A stretch of DNA of 45,174 nt, from positions 1-45,174 of the forward strand of contig JAQBNO010000058.1 of the NCBI GenBank assembly GCA_028288485.1, read 5' to 3'. This DNA comes from Segetibacter sp. (GTDB lineage Bacteria; Bacteroidota; Bacteroidia; Chitinophagales; Chitinophagaceae). Position numbers and translations under genes: made by a program. Under the pieces are notes generated by a model. It saw only the letters and a program-made list of their open reading frames with translations. It did no database searches and was not told the DNA's origin. The number at the start of each line of letters is the position of its first letter. Within the stretch, counting starts at the first letter, position 1. Shown one piece after another: positions 16,577 through 25,768 of this stretch.

Positions 16577-19093
16577 CTAAAACGCTTTGCTGGAAGGCAG
16601 CTTCTCTTGTTTATATTGCCATTTGCGATCCAACATTTTTATAAAATATCCTCCAACCACACTCCTGGCCTGGAAACCTACCATTTTACCATTCGTGGTT
16701 TCGTGCCAGTCACTTAGCGGAACCCTGGTATCTGTTTTAATTGCATATTGATAAACGGGGTTTATAAATGCGTTGAAATCATTTTGATTATTTGCCAGGG
16801 TTGCGGTCCATAAGATCCAGTCCGATTTTGTATAGGTTTTCCTGCTATCAAGGGGCAAACCATACTCCCTTTGTTGCGTCAGGTAATATTTTACTTCTGT
16901 AGCGTATACTTCTTTTGCAAATAACTCCAGGTTCAACACTTTATCCCATACAAGATTATACTTCTGGCTCCAGGTGTTGGTACTGTCAAAAGTTAGTTTA
17001 TAATGGTCGCCTGCATTCGCAAGTTCCTGCCATCTTCGGGCCATATACTTGGCACTATCGCCAACTGTTTTTGCGATTTCGTTATAACCCAGTTGTTTGG
17101 CCAGCATAGCATAACCTGCAATACCTACTATTGCTTTTATCGACAGGTTTGTATTCCTTGCGAGGTGTCCTGCAAAATCGTCCGTACACAATTGATTAGA
17201 TGGGTCAAAACCCTCAGTCAAAAGAAAATTTGCCCAGGTAGTTAAAGTTTTCCAATGCTTTCTTGCATACTCAGCATTTCCTTCAGCCTTAGCAATCGCT
17301 GCAGTTAAAATGAGCATATTACCGCTTTCTTCCACCGGCATTGGTTCATTGTATACTACTCCATTAGCCAATGGGTATGTTCCCAAATCATGAGCAGCAT
17401 AAGGCTTATCATATTTTCCACTTTCAGTGTAGTAAAAAATGCCATTCATCATCCCTTTCAATAATTCCGGGTTGTACAAAAGAAAAAGTGGCGCCGACGG
17501 ATAAGTTACATCTACGGTGTTAATACATCCGTTGCTATAATTTTCTTTCGACAGGAACAAAACTTCCCCATCCGGGCTTTTCACCAGCTTATGTGCAGAA
17601 ATACTTTGACGGTAAGCGAGGTCGCAAAGCCTGGCATAGGTTTCTCCACCTGCAGCTACAGCATCTGCGTACATCTTTTTATTAAAAGTCGCACACTTAG
17701 CCATTATTTTGCTGTAATCCGTTGCCGCCTGTTGTAATTCGCCCATTATTGTTTTCGACGAATCGCGGTTCCACCACGGTCTTAAATTCTGGTTGAAATA
17801 TTGAACCGAATAGATGTCATCATATCCAAGCATTATAAACTGCTCCTTCTGAATGGCGGTAACTTTTCCGAAAGGAATGATTGTATTTAACGAAAGATGC
17901 TTGCCTGTAAGTTCAGTATTAGGAACCATCGATGTATTGGCAAATAATTGGTTGAAGGCAGCAGTAGGCGAAGAGATGTATTGAATTGCCCTGGCAGTTT
18001 TAGGAGTGGCTACATACATATATCCCCAGTCTATCCTGAGGTCATCTCCTTTCTTCGCAAGAACCGGTTGTTCAATTGTGCCCGCTTTTAAAATCGATAA
18101 ATTACTCGTCCCTACGTTTTGAGCAATTACTTCCTGATTTGCAAGGTTTGTAGCAATATCTGTTGAGGCTCCGAAAAATAAGCGAACGTCGTGCACTTTT
18201 TTATCGTTCGACTTTACCTTGTACGATATATATGAAATAGGTCTCGACATGAGGTCAAGGTTATCCATCAGCAGAGGTGATGTAAAGGTAACAGTGAGGT
18301 CGGCGCCGCCACAGGTAAAATTGTAGATGGTTTGAGTCGCATTTAGTGAAACTGATTTTTGTACAGCATCCTGGATAAGATCATTTTGCTTCGATTCAAT
18401 TTCTTCTACAATGCCTGCATCAAGCCATTGTCCGCCTGTAGTATTGGTTACGTGAATAGCCAGTACATTATTTTCTTTTTTTAGTTTCGATTTTACATTG
18501 TCGTCAATTGGAAAATACTCGAACTTATTTAACCAGCCGTGCTTATTGTAAATCTTGTCACCGTTTAAAAACACCTCGGTATTATCGTCGTGGTTGATCT
18601 TTAAGAAAAGCTTATTTACTTTCACATCGTCAAGCGAAAAAGTCCTGCGAACCCATATGTCTTTACTTCTCCATCTTGTATTTGCCGGGCGCCTGTTTCC
18701 AAACGGTGCGGCACCGGTTTTCCAGGCAGTATCACTAAAGCTTAAGCTCGTCCAGTCACCTGCAGGTATCTCTTCAGTATACTTTACGCTATAAGCTTGT
18801 GTTTCGGAAGTTGAAATGATTTGGTTGTAAGGCTTGTCTTCTCTCCCCATGAAACGATACACCGTTCCGTCTACTTTCAGCATGCCGATTAGTGAATGGT
18901 CGCTACCGGTCCAATGTTTTGTTGCAGACGCATTTAGTGTATCTGTTACCGACCAGATACTAAAGTATGGATCGTGGGTGATTAATGGATAAGCCGGTGC
19001 TTTTTGCTGTGCAGTAACAACAAAAAAAGAGAAAGTAAGTAGTGCTAAAAGGATTTCTCTTTGTGCATTTCTACAATTTCTGATATTTTTCAT
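16577..19093 (-). CDS. Secreted DUF4965/DUF5127 glutaminase-A-like protein
   Basis: An 838-residue protein with a signal peptide (about 1-29). The opening P-L-I-T-H-D-P-Y-F-S-I-W-S is typical of the DUF4964/DUF5127 N-terminus. Residues about 105-235 form an inserted jelly-roll-like domain (P-F-G-N-R-R, then I-W-V-R-R-T-F-S-L), like those seen in glycosidases. The DUF4965 alpha-toroid region (about 440-680) includes V-D-V-T-Y-P-S-A-P and P-M-P-V-E-E-S-G-N-M. A DUF1793-type C-terminus ends with L-S-D-W-H-E-T-T. Fungal relatives are called glutaminase A, but the toroid resembles glycosidases and the real substrate in Bacteroidota is uncertain. It has its own -7 box. Confidence 0.85.
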   Translation of the reverse strand: MKNIRNCRNAQREILLALLTFSFFVVTAQQKAPAYPLITHDPYFSIWSVTDTLNASATKHWTGSDHSLIGMLKVDGTVYRFMGREDKPYNQIISTSETQAYSVKYTEEIPAGDWTSLSFSDTAWKTGAAPFGNRRPANTRWRSKDIWVRRTFSLDDVKVNKLFLKINHDDNTEVFLNGDKIYNKHGWLNKFEYFPIDDNVKSKLKKENNVLAIHVTNTTGGQWLDAGIVEEIESKQNDLIQDAVQKSVSLNATQTIYNFTCGGADLTVTFTSPLLMDNLDLMSRPISYISYKVKSNDKKVHDVRLFFGASTDIATNLANQEVIAQNVGTSNLSILKAGTIEQPVLAKKGDDLRIDWGYMYVATPKTARAIQYISSPTAAFNQLFANTSMVPNTELTGKHLSLNTIIPFGKVTAIQKEQFIMLGYDDIYSVQYFNQNLRPWWNRDSSKTIMGELQQAATDYSKIMAKCATFNKKMYADAVAAGGETYARLCDLAYRQSISAHKLVKSPDGEVLFLSKENYSNGCINTVDVTYPSAPLFLLYNPELLKGMMNGIFYYTESGKYDKPYAAHDLGTYPLANGVVYNEPMPVEESGNMLILTAAIAKAEGNAEYARKHWKTLTTWANFLLTEGFDPSNQLCTDDFAGHLARNTNLSIKAIVGIAGYAMLAKQLGYNEIAKTVGDSAKYMARRWQELANAGDHYKLTFDSTNTWSQKYNLVWDKVLNLELFAKEVYATEVKYYLTQQREYGLPLDSRKTYTKSDWILWTATLANNQNDFNAFINPVYQYAIKTDTRVPLSDWHETTNGKMVGFQARSVVGGYFIKMLDRKWQYKQEKLPSSKAF

Positions 19094-19136
19094 GTGGCAA
19101 TTCCCCGTTTTTTTCAGGTTTTTTAAATAATGATGT

Positions 19137-19144
19137 CAAAAGTA
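19137..19144 (-). promoter_or_regulatory. Bacteroidota -7 box upstream of the DUF4965 gene
   Basis: TACTTTTG on the minus strand fits TAnnTTTG and lies 43 bases upstream of the ATG at 19093. A -33 element is not evident. Confidence 0.45.
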
Positions 19145-19242
19145 AAACATAACCATATTCGATCGATGTTGAAATAAAATTAAATGGGTTACTGGCTTAT
19201 TCCTTTCTTAAACGAATAGTTATCCTACAGTTTTGACTGCTG

Positions 19243-19294
19243 TTTTATAGGTTACCTGCATTTGTTTTTACCGCGTCATCGTTGCGTCGCATTA
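19243..19294 (-). repeat. Dispersed ~60-base intergenic repeat, copy E (variant 1, left end changed)
   Basis: On the minus strand it reads CGTAATGCGACGCAACGATG, then a divergent middle and TGCAGGTAACCTATAAAAC. The usual GTACAAG start is lost. It lies in the 19094-19498 gap, which holds no gene. Confidence 0.65.
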
Positions 19295-19498
19295 CGTTTA
19301 TCTTCATCTCTTTGAGGAACTTTAGTCTTTGGAGCAAATGTCATTAACGCTATGCCATCCATCTACCATTTATTTGGTGAAGGGGGCCCGGGGAACAACC
19401 TTTGTATTAAAAAGGCAGGACCCGGTGATTTCCGGACTTCAGAAATAACAGGCAGCGGCAGATTTTTAGAAAGATTTGATTAATAAATAAATAGATCC

Positions 19499-20134
19499 AT
19501 GCAATTTTTACTTGAACAGGAAGATTTGATAAGCATCGCCATGTCCATCTTGTGTGGAAGCATTATTGGCTTCGAACGGGAGTATAATAATAAATCAGCA
19601 GGTTTTAGAACCGTGATCCTCATCTGCCTGGGATCTACGATTTTTACAATTGTATCTAAACATGGCTCCGGTAGCGACGACCGTATAGCTGCTAATATTA
19701 TAACCGGTATAGGCTTTATTGGCGCCGGCGTAATCTTCAAAGACAAGCTGTCTGTTTTAGGATTAACCACCGCGGCGGTAATCTGGACGACTGCCGGCAT
19801 TGGTATGCTGACGGGTATTGGTTACCACGCCTTATCCTTCAGCCTAACCATATTTACGATCATCGTACTTGCCCTATTCGGGAAAGTTGAATCCCTGATA
19901 GAACTCTTTCATAACAGTAAGACAATCACTATCACGTTCCAGGATGCTGATATAAATCACCTTTATTCAGTTGAAAAAGCCCTGATAATGAAGAAACTTA
20001 AAAGCAGGCGGTTAATGATGAACAAAAGCAAAGGGAAACTATTTGTAATGCTGAAAGTGACAGGAAGCCAGAAGCAGTTTGTTGAATTAAATGAAGAACT
20101 CATCAAAATGGAAAGTATTGTTGAATACTATTGA
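19499..20134 (+). CDS. MgtC/SapB-family membrane protein
   Basis: A 211-residue protein. The N-terminal ~140 residues have four to five hydrophobic segments with the family signature: G-S-I-I-G-F-E-R-E (20-28), S-A-G-F-R-T and G-I-G-F-I-G-A-G-V-I-F (70-80). The C-terminal ~70 residues are soluble and ACT-like. MgtC-like proteins are inner-membrane proteins tied to growth at low magnesium and to modulation of the F-type ATPase in pathogens. In environmental bacteria the role is less clear. It stands alone; the broken arginase gene follows. Confidence 0.92.
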   Translation: MQFLLEQEDLISIAMSILCGSIIGFEREYNNKSAGFRTVILICLGSTIFTIVSKHGSGSDDRIAANIITGIGFIGAGVIFKDKLSVLGLTTAAVIWTTAGIGMLTGIGYHALSFSLTIFTIIVLALFGKVESLIELFHNSKTITITFQDADINHLYSVEKALIMKKLKSRRLMMNKSKGKLFVMLKVTGSQKQFVELNEELIKMESIVEYY

Positions 20135-20196
20135 TGACTTTCATTGTATAGTTTCTACGCCTGTCACCAAATACTTTAAACCCGTAATCTTTTAGT

Positions 20197-20634
20197 ATGG
20201 CTAAAGCTATTCATTAAATTGCAGCGCCTTATGATTCTGGTCATTTCAATGAACGTATGGGTTCAGGTACATTCCATATTATCGACCGTGGAATAATTGA
20301 ACAGTTCAAGAGCGATGGATATGAGGTCGACTATAAGGAAATCTTACTTGAAGAAGGCTTTCCAACTGAAGTTGCTTCAACCGCGAAACTATTGGATAAA
20401 GTCAGGGTAGTCGTAAATTCTTGTATCCAAAATCAATCTTTTCCCATTGTCTTATCAGGAACTGCAGCGCTACAGCGGGCGTAGTTGCAGGAATTTATGA
20501 ACCTGGCCTGGCAGTTTTTGGTTTAATGCACATGGAGACTTTGAACACCAGAAACAACGGTAACCGGCTTTTTCGATGGAATGGCGTTATCGATGCTTAC
20601 CGGCCGCAGATCAGCTTTACTTAGGCAACCATAG
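20197..20634 (+). pseudogene. Arginase-family gene, broken and C-terminally truncated
   Basis: From an ATG at 20197 the frame reads M-A-K-A-I-H, then an in-frame TAA (where a Leu codon would fit), then A-A-P-Y-D-S-G-H and R-G-I-I-E-Q-F-K-S-D-G-Y-E. Near 20461 one base is missing and the frame continues as S-A-T-A-G-V-V-A-G-I-Y-E-P-G. It shifts again near 20520 to give W-F-N-A-H-G-D-F, the metal-binding motif with Asp changed to Asn. It shifts once more near 20553 to give T-V-T-G-F-F-D-G-M-A-L-S-M-L. It stops at 20634, with roughly half of the usual ~280-300 residues missing. With at least four lesions it cannot make a working ureohydrolase. Confidence 0.8.
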
Positions 20635-20712
20635 CCTCCTATCACCCTTCATTCGACACCGATGGAAAAATGCTTTGGGCAATTAATACAATAATTAGTG
20701 GTTGTGGCTCCG

Positions 20713-20781
20713 CTCAACCGCCGCTAGTCGCTTCGCTCAACCACCGCTAGTCGCTTCGATCAACCGCCGCTAGTCGCTCCG
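20713..20781 (+). repeat. Three tandem 23-base repeats
   Basis: Units at 20713-20735, 20736-20758 and 20759-20781 share CAACCGCCGCTAGTCGCT, with one or two differences each. They contain no spacers and are not a CRISPR array. They follow the arginase relic and precede a hairpin. Confidence 0.85.
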
Positions 20782-20790
20782 ATTAAACCG

Positions 20791-20830
20791 CCCGTTCGTT
20801 GCGCGAGCGTAGCGGAAGGCAACGAACGGG
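20791..20830. other. GC-rich hairpin next to the tandem repeats
   Basis: CCCGTTCGTTGC (20791-20802) and GCAACGAACGGG (20819-20830) are perfect complements around a 16-base loop. No T-run follows, so it is not a typical terminator. Between here and the SDR gene one short frame (to 21001) is open but has no start codon and no known family. Confidence 0.6.
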
Positions 20831-21065
20831 TCGGCTACTGCATTCAATTTTTCTCGTAATTCTGGGCAGATGCTTTTAAAGTATAAATCGCAAAGTCGGC
20901 GAAACATTAGAAGTATTTTCTATAACTGGGTATAAAATTGCAATAACAGGAACAAATATTCCACAAGCAAAAGCGGAAATTACCTCTGAAATAAGGGATT
21001 GAATAAAGGCAATCTCTTGGCATAAAATCTGACTGCCTAACTATCGAACATTAAAAAATTTGATT

Positions 21066-21959
21066 ATGGCTACAGAGAATAAAAAGATGGAAAACCCGGT
21101 AGAGCAATACCCTGCGCCTCCTTTCGCCGGCCAAAAAAAACAGTCGGCTCCGGGTACGGAAGGTGAAATGACACCGAAAGCTGACCACGGAGAGACCTCC
21201 TACAGAGGCTCAGGCAAAATGGCCGGCAGAAAAGCAGTAATAACCGGCGGCGACTCAGGTATTGGCCGTGCAGTGGCCATTGCATTTGCCCGCGAAGGAG
21301 CAGACGTATTAATTTCCTACCTCAACGAGCACGAAGATGCAAAAGAAACTGCAAAATATGTTGAGGAGGCAGGAAGAAAGGCCGTTGTAGTTCCCGGGGA
21401 TATTCAGGATGAACAGCACTGCAGGCAGATAATAGACAGGGCAGTAAAGGAATTGGGTGGAATTGATGTCCTGGTAAATAATGCGGCTTTCCAAATGTCG
21501 CATGAATCACTGCAGGAATTGTCGGCCGAAGAACTGGATCGTACTTTCAGAACGAACATTTATGCAATGTTCTATTTGTGTAAGGCTGCTGAACCTCACT
21601 TTAAACCAGGTAGTACGGTAGTTAATACCACCTCTGTCAATGCCTACAAGCCTTCGCCTGGTTTAGTAGCATATGCAGCAACTAAAGGCGCCATCCAAAA
21701 CTTCACCGCAAGCCTTGGCCAACTATGGGCGGAAAAAGGCATTCGTGTTAACTGTGTAGCTCCCGGCCCTATCTGGACGCCACTCATTCCTTCCACCATG
21801 CCGGAGGAAAAGGTAAAAACGTTTGGGCAGGATGTTCCTTTAAAACGTGCTGGTCAGCCAGCCGAACTTGCACATGTCTTTGTATTGCTTGCTTCACAAG
21901 ACTCAAGTTATATGACTTCGTCAACGGTGCAGGTGACCGGTGGTACGCCAACCATATAA
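21066..21959 (+). CDS. SDR-family oxidoreductase with N-terminal extension (YghA-like)
   Basis: A 297-residue NAD(P)-dependent short-chain dehydrogenase. I use the ATG at 21066, not a TTG two codons earlier. A Pro/Gly-rich extension of about 45 residues precedes the Rossmann fold. The cofactor motif is T-G-G-D-S-G-I-G (60-67), then N-N-A-A (138-141), and catalytic S190, Y203 and K207 in Y-A-A-T-K. The C-terminal V-A-P-G-P-I-W-T-P-L is typical of the group of bacterial stress-related SDRs that includes E. coli YghA. Substrate unknown. A hairpin terminator-like structure follows 35 bases after the stop. Confidence 0.9.
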   Translation: MATENKKMENPVEQYPAPPFAGQKKQSAPGTEGEMTPKADHGETSYRGSGKMAGRKAVITGGDSGIGRAVAIAFAREGADVLISYLNEHEDAKETAKYVEEAGRKAVVVPGDIQDEQHCRQIIDRAVKELGGIDVLVNNAAFQMSHESLQELSAEELDRTFRTNIYAMFYLCKAAEPHFKPGSTVVNTTSVNAYKPSPGLVAYAATKGAIQNFTASLGQLWAEKGIRVNCVAPGPIWTPLIPSTMPEEKVKTFGQDVPLKRAGQPAELAHVFVLLASQDSSYMTSSTVQVTGGTPTI

Positions 21960-21993
21960 TTTCCAAATTAACAGGGGCGTACTTTCTTACGCA

Positions 21994-22031
21994 AATGCCT
22001 GTTCGACATTTATTGTTGTTGAACAGGCATT
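21994..22031 (+). terminator. Possible terminator after the SDR gene
   Basis: AATGCCTGTTC (21994-22004) and GAACAGGCATT (22021-22031) are perfect 11-base complements around a 16-base loop. The sequence after it (CGTATTTCT) is only weakly T-rich. Confidence 0.5.
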
Positions 22032-22223
22032 CGTATTTCTATCGACATCGTTTCAGCGCCACCGAACGTTCCGAGCCTGTCACTGCGTTGTACACATACT
22101 TGCTCCCGGGCAAAACTCCGGTTACTCTGCTTTGTCACATTGCCTTAAATGTTAGCAAAATTTCCCCTGCCCTTACTTTCTTCCCATTTAAGATCTTACA
22201 GTAACTGCAATAGCCAAAACAAT

Positions 22224-22231
22224 TATTTTTG
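22224..22231 (+). promoter_or_regulatory. Bacteroidota -7 box upstream of the 115-residue secreted protein
   Basis: TATTTTTG fits TAnnTTTG and ends 16 bases before the ATG. A GGAGG overlapping its end lies 12 bases before the ATG, rather far for a ribosome site. Confidence 0.4.
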
Positions 22232-22247
22232 GAGGCAAACATAAACA

Positions 22248-22595
22248 ATGAAAAAAGTAACTGGCTTTCTATTGATCTTTTTACCGCTATGTGGCTTTTC
22301 TCAGATGATTAACGATAGCACTTATAAAGCAACCAACGGGATCACTTTTACAAGCGGACAACAGGTAAAAATTGGTTTAGGATCAAGGGACGATGGTTCT
22401 TTTAAATATATAGAACCGGTTACTTTAAGAGGAGAAAAAGTAAGTTCCGATTTCGCTGCTCAACCCGTTAGGATTTGGAGCGTTAGAAAACTAAAAAGCA
22501 AAGAAACAGATGTGGTGTATGGATTTTTTACAACCAACAAGAACGTATACAGGATTAAAATTGATGCCGCTTTATTAGCGAAAGAATTACAGTAA
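22248..22595 (+). CDS. Small secreted protein of unknown function
   Basis: A 115-residue protein with a signal peptide (MKKVTGFLLIFLPLCGFSQ). The mature part begins M-I-N-D-S-T-Y-K and looks like a small beta-domain (F-T-S-G-Q-Q-V-K-I-G-L-G-S, then V-V-Y-G-F-F-T). I do not recognise a family. It is monocistronic by position. Confidence 0.65.
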   Translation: MKKVTGFLLIFLPLCGFSQMINDSTYKATNGITFTSGQQVKIGLGSRDDGSFKYIEPVTLRGEKVSSDFAAQPVRIWSVRKLKSKETDVVYGFFTTNKNVYRIKIDAALLAKELQ

Positions 22596-23050
22596 AAGCA
22601 GTAGTATACGTCTCAACATCAAAACCAGTTCTGCAGTAAGGGTGACAGTTTTTTCGATCGTGCTTTCCTACTTTATTCGACCGCTAAACGTTTTCCTGTA
22701 ATAGATTTACAAAATGCCGGAACACGATAAAAAGAAGGAAAGGCAGGGGTCGTTATACCAGACAAGCTTGTTCTTGTTAACAACCTGCCCCTTATGTGTA
22801 GCATGGTTGACATAAAGCAGGATTTTTCGAAAGAGCGCTTTACTAAGATTACGGGGGTACTAAACTATTTAGATAACAAATACGAGCGATATCGACAACG
22901 AAGCTCAATGGCAACAAAAAAGCTAAGTACAAGCCCTCCTAAATCCTCCCTTAAGGGAGGACTTTAAGAAACCCTTTCTTACAGCGGGAGATTGCTTCCT
23001 CGTCGCAATGACGGTGTTTTTCAACTGCCAGGCGCAACATCAGTAATGAA
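22596..23050. other. Intergenic stretch, no clear gene
   Basis: A frame from the ATG at 22794 to the stop at 22967 has a plausible-looking start, but its end reads through the palindrome TCCTCCCTTAAGGGAGGA (22942-22959), so it is probably chance. The words GCTTCCTCGTCGCAATGACG (22989-23008) are a common kind of interspersed sequence. No RNA gene was recognised. Confidence 0.4.
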
Positions 23051-23075
23051 AAAAGTTCCCCAACCGAGAACTTTT
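23051..23075 (-). terminator. Terminator of the TonB-receptor-like gene
   Basis: AAAAGTTC (23051-23058) and GAACTTTT (23068-23075) pair around a 9-base loop. The minus-strand copy is followed by a T-run, as is the plus-strand copy, so it may act both ways. The gene stop is at 23121. Confidence 0.75.
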
Positions 23076-23120
23076 TTTATTTAAAGTTTATCTTTTTTAG
23101 AATTTTAGAGTTTATTGTGG

Positions 23121-25574
23121 TTAGTTACCTCCCCCGCTTTGTACCCTGCTTTGTTCATCATTTGCGCCGCCGGTTTTTCTGCGGGCAGAAGGAATATTTG
23201 TTTTACCAAAGCGATATGTGAAGCTAACATTAACCTGGCGGCTGTCTCTTCTACCGGCAATCGTAACATCTACATCGCTGTATTTTGCATAACCACTGAA
23301 CTTTTGCGTAAAAAACATATCCCTGATGCCAAGTTTGAAAGTTCCTTTTTTCTTGAATGCCTGCTTGGTAATGGCTGAATTGACCGCGCCCATATTATTG
23401 ATTACCAACAGTCCTTCAACTCCCTTGCTGCGATACCAACCGCTGATTTCTGCATTCCATCCCTTTCCAAGGGTAAAACTATTAGTGATGTTGCCAGTGA
23501 AACTTGTGAACTGAATGTTTACAGGATCGCTTTGGTAAATGCCCTTATAATGGTTATTAAAAACATTGGTATAAATATTAGTATTCAACCATTTTTTTAT
23601 CGGCATGTTTGCCATAACCGCTACACCCATCTGCTCCATACTACTGAAATTCTCCCTTGTCTGGTAAGTCGTTTTCTTTTCAGTATCCTGCTTAAGCAAC
23701 TCAGTAATAATGTCGTTGGTACGGGTATAATTAAGAGTGGTAGTTAAAAATTTATTGTAAGTGTGACTCAACTCGAAATTGTGGGTAAACTGCGGCTGTA
23801 AGTACGGGTTACCCTGCGAATAAGTAAGTGAGTCAAGGAAGTAAACAAAGGGGTTCAGGTCCTGGTAATTCGGACGGGATACCCTGCGACTATAACTTAA
23901 GTTAACCTGGTTTTTATCGTTCGCGCTATAACCTATACCGGCATTTGGGAACAGGTTTGTGTAGTTACGGGTAAATATAGAGTCGTTTTTAACCTGGTGT
24001 CCTTTTGACACTGTATTTTCTAATCTAAGGCCTGCTGTAAGATCCCATTTCTTAATTTTTCCAGAAACGATAGCGTACGCCGCATTAATATTTTCATCGT
24101 ATATAAAATGATTGCTTCTGTCGTCTAGGCTCCATCGGCTGCCGCTATTGCGCAAATACTCAACCTGGTTGTCGGTATGTACAAAACTTGTTTTCAGTCC
24201 ACTTTCCAGCTTGAAGCCGCCTTTGAACGGATGTACGTAATCAATCTTTGCGCTATAAATAGAGATTTTGGAGGGAATATCACCTAACAAATTAACATCC
24301 TGCCCATTTTTTATATCGTTGGCGTTAAAACTTTGCGTATTCAGGTTATTATTACTCCTGTTATTGAAATAAGCATAATCTGCATCTGCACTTATTTCTC
24401 GGCCCGTTGAGTCGAATGTGTGCTTATAATTTGCATTTGCGGAAACGTTCTTATATAACGAGGAGTTATTTGCAAGCGACAGAAGCTTGTAATCAATGTT
24501 TCCCACTGCGTCCCTCACGTTGGAGGTACTGGTCGGCACTTCGCTATGATTACCAAAATTTCCGTTAACCACAAACCCGGCGACGTCTTTTTTTGAAAAA
24601 TAATAATCCATTCCTGCTTTAAAACTTTCATAGTTTCCTTTAGAAAGCCTGTGGGTGAACTGATCTCCGGTTCCTGCAAGGGTTGAATGGTCACTTTCGT
24701 AAAATTTACGGCCTATGTTCAGTTGATTGTAACCTTCATAGGTTCCGCCGTTAACACCGCCAAACAAATTCAGTTTGTTATTACGGTAGTTTAGATTGGT
24801 GCCACCATTGAACCTGGGGTAATAACCCTGCGTATACCCGGCGTTCGCAGTACCATTCATGCCTTTTATATTACCTTTTTTGGTTTTAATATTAATGATG
24901 CCTGAATTTCCGGCAGCATCATATTTTGCAGGAGGATTGGTCATGATCTCGATCTGGTCAAGATTGCTGCTTTGCATATTTCTAAGGAAAGCCGCCAGGT
25001 CGGCCGCACTCATATAAGTTGGTTTACCGTCTAACAACACCAGAACGCCCTGCTTTCCTTTAAGGCTGATATTGCCATCATTGTCTACAGTTACTCCCGG
25101 AGATTTTTCGAGCAACTCGAGTGCATTTAAACCTGCGTTGGTTGGAGATGCTTCCACATTCAGTACCGTCATTCCCGCCCTTTGCTCGATTAACGGCCTT
25201 TTTGAGGTTACGGTAACCGTACCTAATGTTTTTGCTTGCGGTATCAGCCTGATTGTTTTCAAAGTTACTTCGCGGTGTGCTGCACTTAGCTCCACAGTTT
25301 CAGAATAGGCTTTTTGGTGAGCAACCGCTGAAATTGCTACAAAGTATTTTCCCTCAGCTATATTCTCGAAACTGAACTTTCCGGTTTTATCGGAAGCGCT
25401 TAATTTAACCAGTGACGAATCTTTTGCCCGTAACAATGTAATGCTGGCTGCTTCAATAGTTTTAGTATCTCCATCGATAACGTTCCCGTTTATTTTACCG
25501 GTCTTTTGTTGCCCAAAAGCCGGTATTGAAAGTGTGGAGATAACGATTGTCAGTAGGGTAATTAGTTTATTCAT
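23121..25574 (-). CDS. TonB-dependent-receptor-like outer-membrane beta-barrel protein (OMP_b-brl_3 type)
   Basis: An 817-residue protein. After a signal peptide (about 1-22) comes a carboxypeptidase-regulatory-like beta-domain (about 25-110: G-N-V-I-D-G-D-T-K). A plug domain follows (about 120-230, with V-L-V-L-L-D-G-K-P-T-Y and I-E-I-M-T-N-P-P-A-K-Y-D-A), then a barrel of roughly 580 residues with many aromatic strand ends. This arrangement is the outer-membrane beta-barrel protein 3 type rather than a SusC: no SusD partner is present and no TonB box was identified. The substrate is unknown; such proteins take up siderophores, peptides or other small ligands. A dyad (25632-25650) lies upstream and a terminator downstream, so it is its own unit. 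Confidence 0.88.
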   Translation of the reverse strand: MNKLITLLTIVISTLSIPAFGQQKTGKINGNVIDGDTKTIEAASITLLRAKDSSLVKLSASDKTGKFSFENIAEGKYFVAISAVAHQKAYSETVELSAAHREVTLKTIRLIPQAKTLGTVTVTSKRPLIEQRAGMTVLNVEASPTNAGLNALELLEKSPGVTVDNDGNISLKGKQGVLVLLDGKPTYMSAADLAAFLRNMQSSNLDQIEIMTNPPAKYDAAGNSGIINIKTKKGNIKGMNGTANAGYTQGYYPRFNGGTNLNYRNNKLNLFGGVNGGTYEGYNQLNIGRKFYESDHSTLAGTGDQFTHRLSKGNYESFKAGMDYYFSKKDVAGFVVNGNFGNHSEVPTSTSNVRDAVGNIDYKLLSLANNSSLYKNVSANANYKHTFDSTGREISADADYAYFNNRSNNNLNTQSFNANDIKNGQDVNLLGDIPSKISIYSAKIDYVHPFKGGFKLESGLKTSFVHTDNQVEYLRNSGSRWSLDDRSNHFIYDENINAAYAIVSGKIKKWDLTAGLRLENTVSKGHQVKNDSIFTRNYTNLFPNAGIGYSANDKNQVNLSYSRRVSRPNYQDLNPFVYFLDSLTYSQGNPYLQPQFTHNFELSHTYNKFLTTTLNYTRTNDIITELLKQDTEKKTTYQTRENFSSMEQMGVAVMANMPIKKWLNTNIYTNVFNNHYKGIYQSDPVNIQFTSFTGNITNSFTLGKGWNAEISGWYRSKGVEGLLVINNMGAVNSAITKQAFKKKGTFKLGIRDMFFTQKFSGYAKYSDVDVTIAGRRDSRQVNVSFTYRFGKTNIPSARRKTGGANDEQSRVQSGGGN

Positions 25575-25631
25575 GATATTATTTTTATTTCTGCTAGTAC
25601 TTGTTATTAATGATTACATCACAAAGATTAG

Positions 25632-25650
25632 TACTATGCATTATATAGTA
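25632..25650. promoter_or_regulatory. Possible operator upstream of the receptor gene
   Basis: TACTAT and ATAGTA form an inverted repeat with a 7-base spacer, 58 bases upstream of the receptor start. ATGCAT occurs twice nearby. Nothing proves that a regulator binds here. Confidence 0.25.
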
Positions 25651-25768
25651 GTATGCATTCGGATAAACGGGACTATTTTTCGATGAACGGTAAGAAGAAA
25701 AGAATTGGCGTTAAAACCAGCTTTTTGTTACTTGCAAGCTCGGCCAATAGCTTTCAAGAGACTGGCCT

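Noticed and set aside
20713-20781. Considered as a CRISPR array
   Set aside because: The three units are directly adjacent with no spacers, and no cas gene is present.
22794-22967. 57-codon frame between the small secreted protein and the receptor gene
   Set aside because: Its end reads through a palindromic intergenic word, and no family or context supports it.
23121-25574. Receptor considered as a SusC of a polysaccharide locus
   Set aside because: No SusD gene lies beside it, and its arrangement is that of the OMP_b-brl_3 barrel group.
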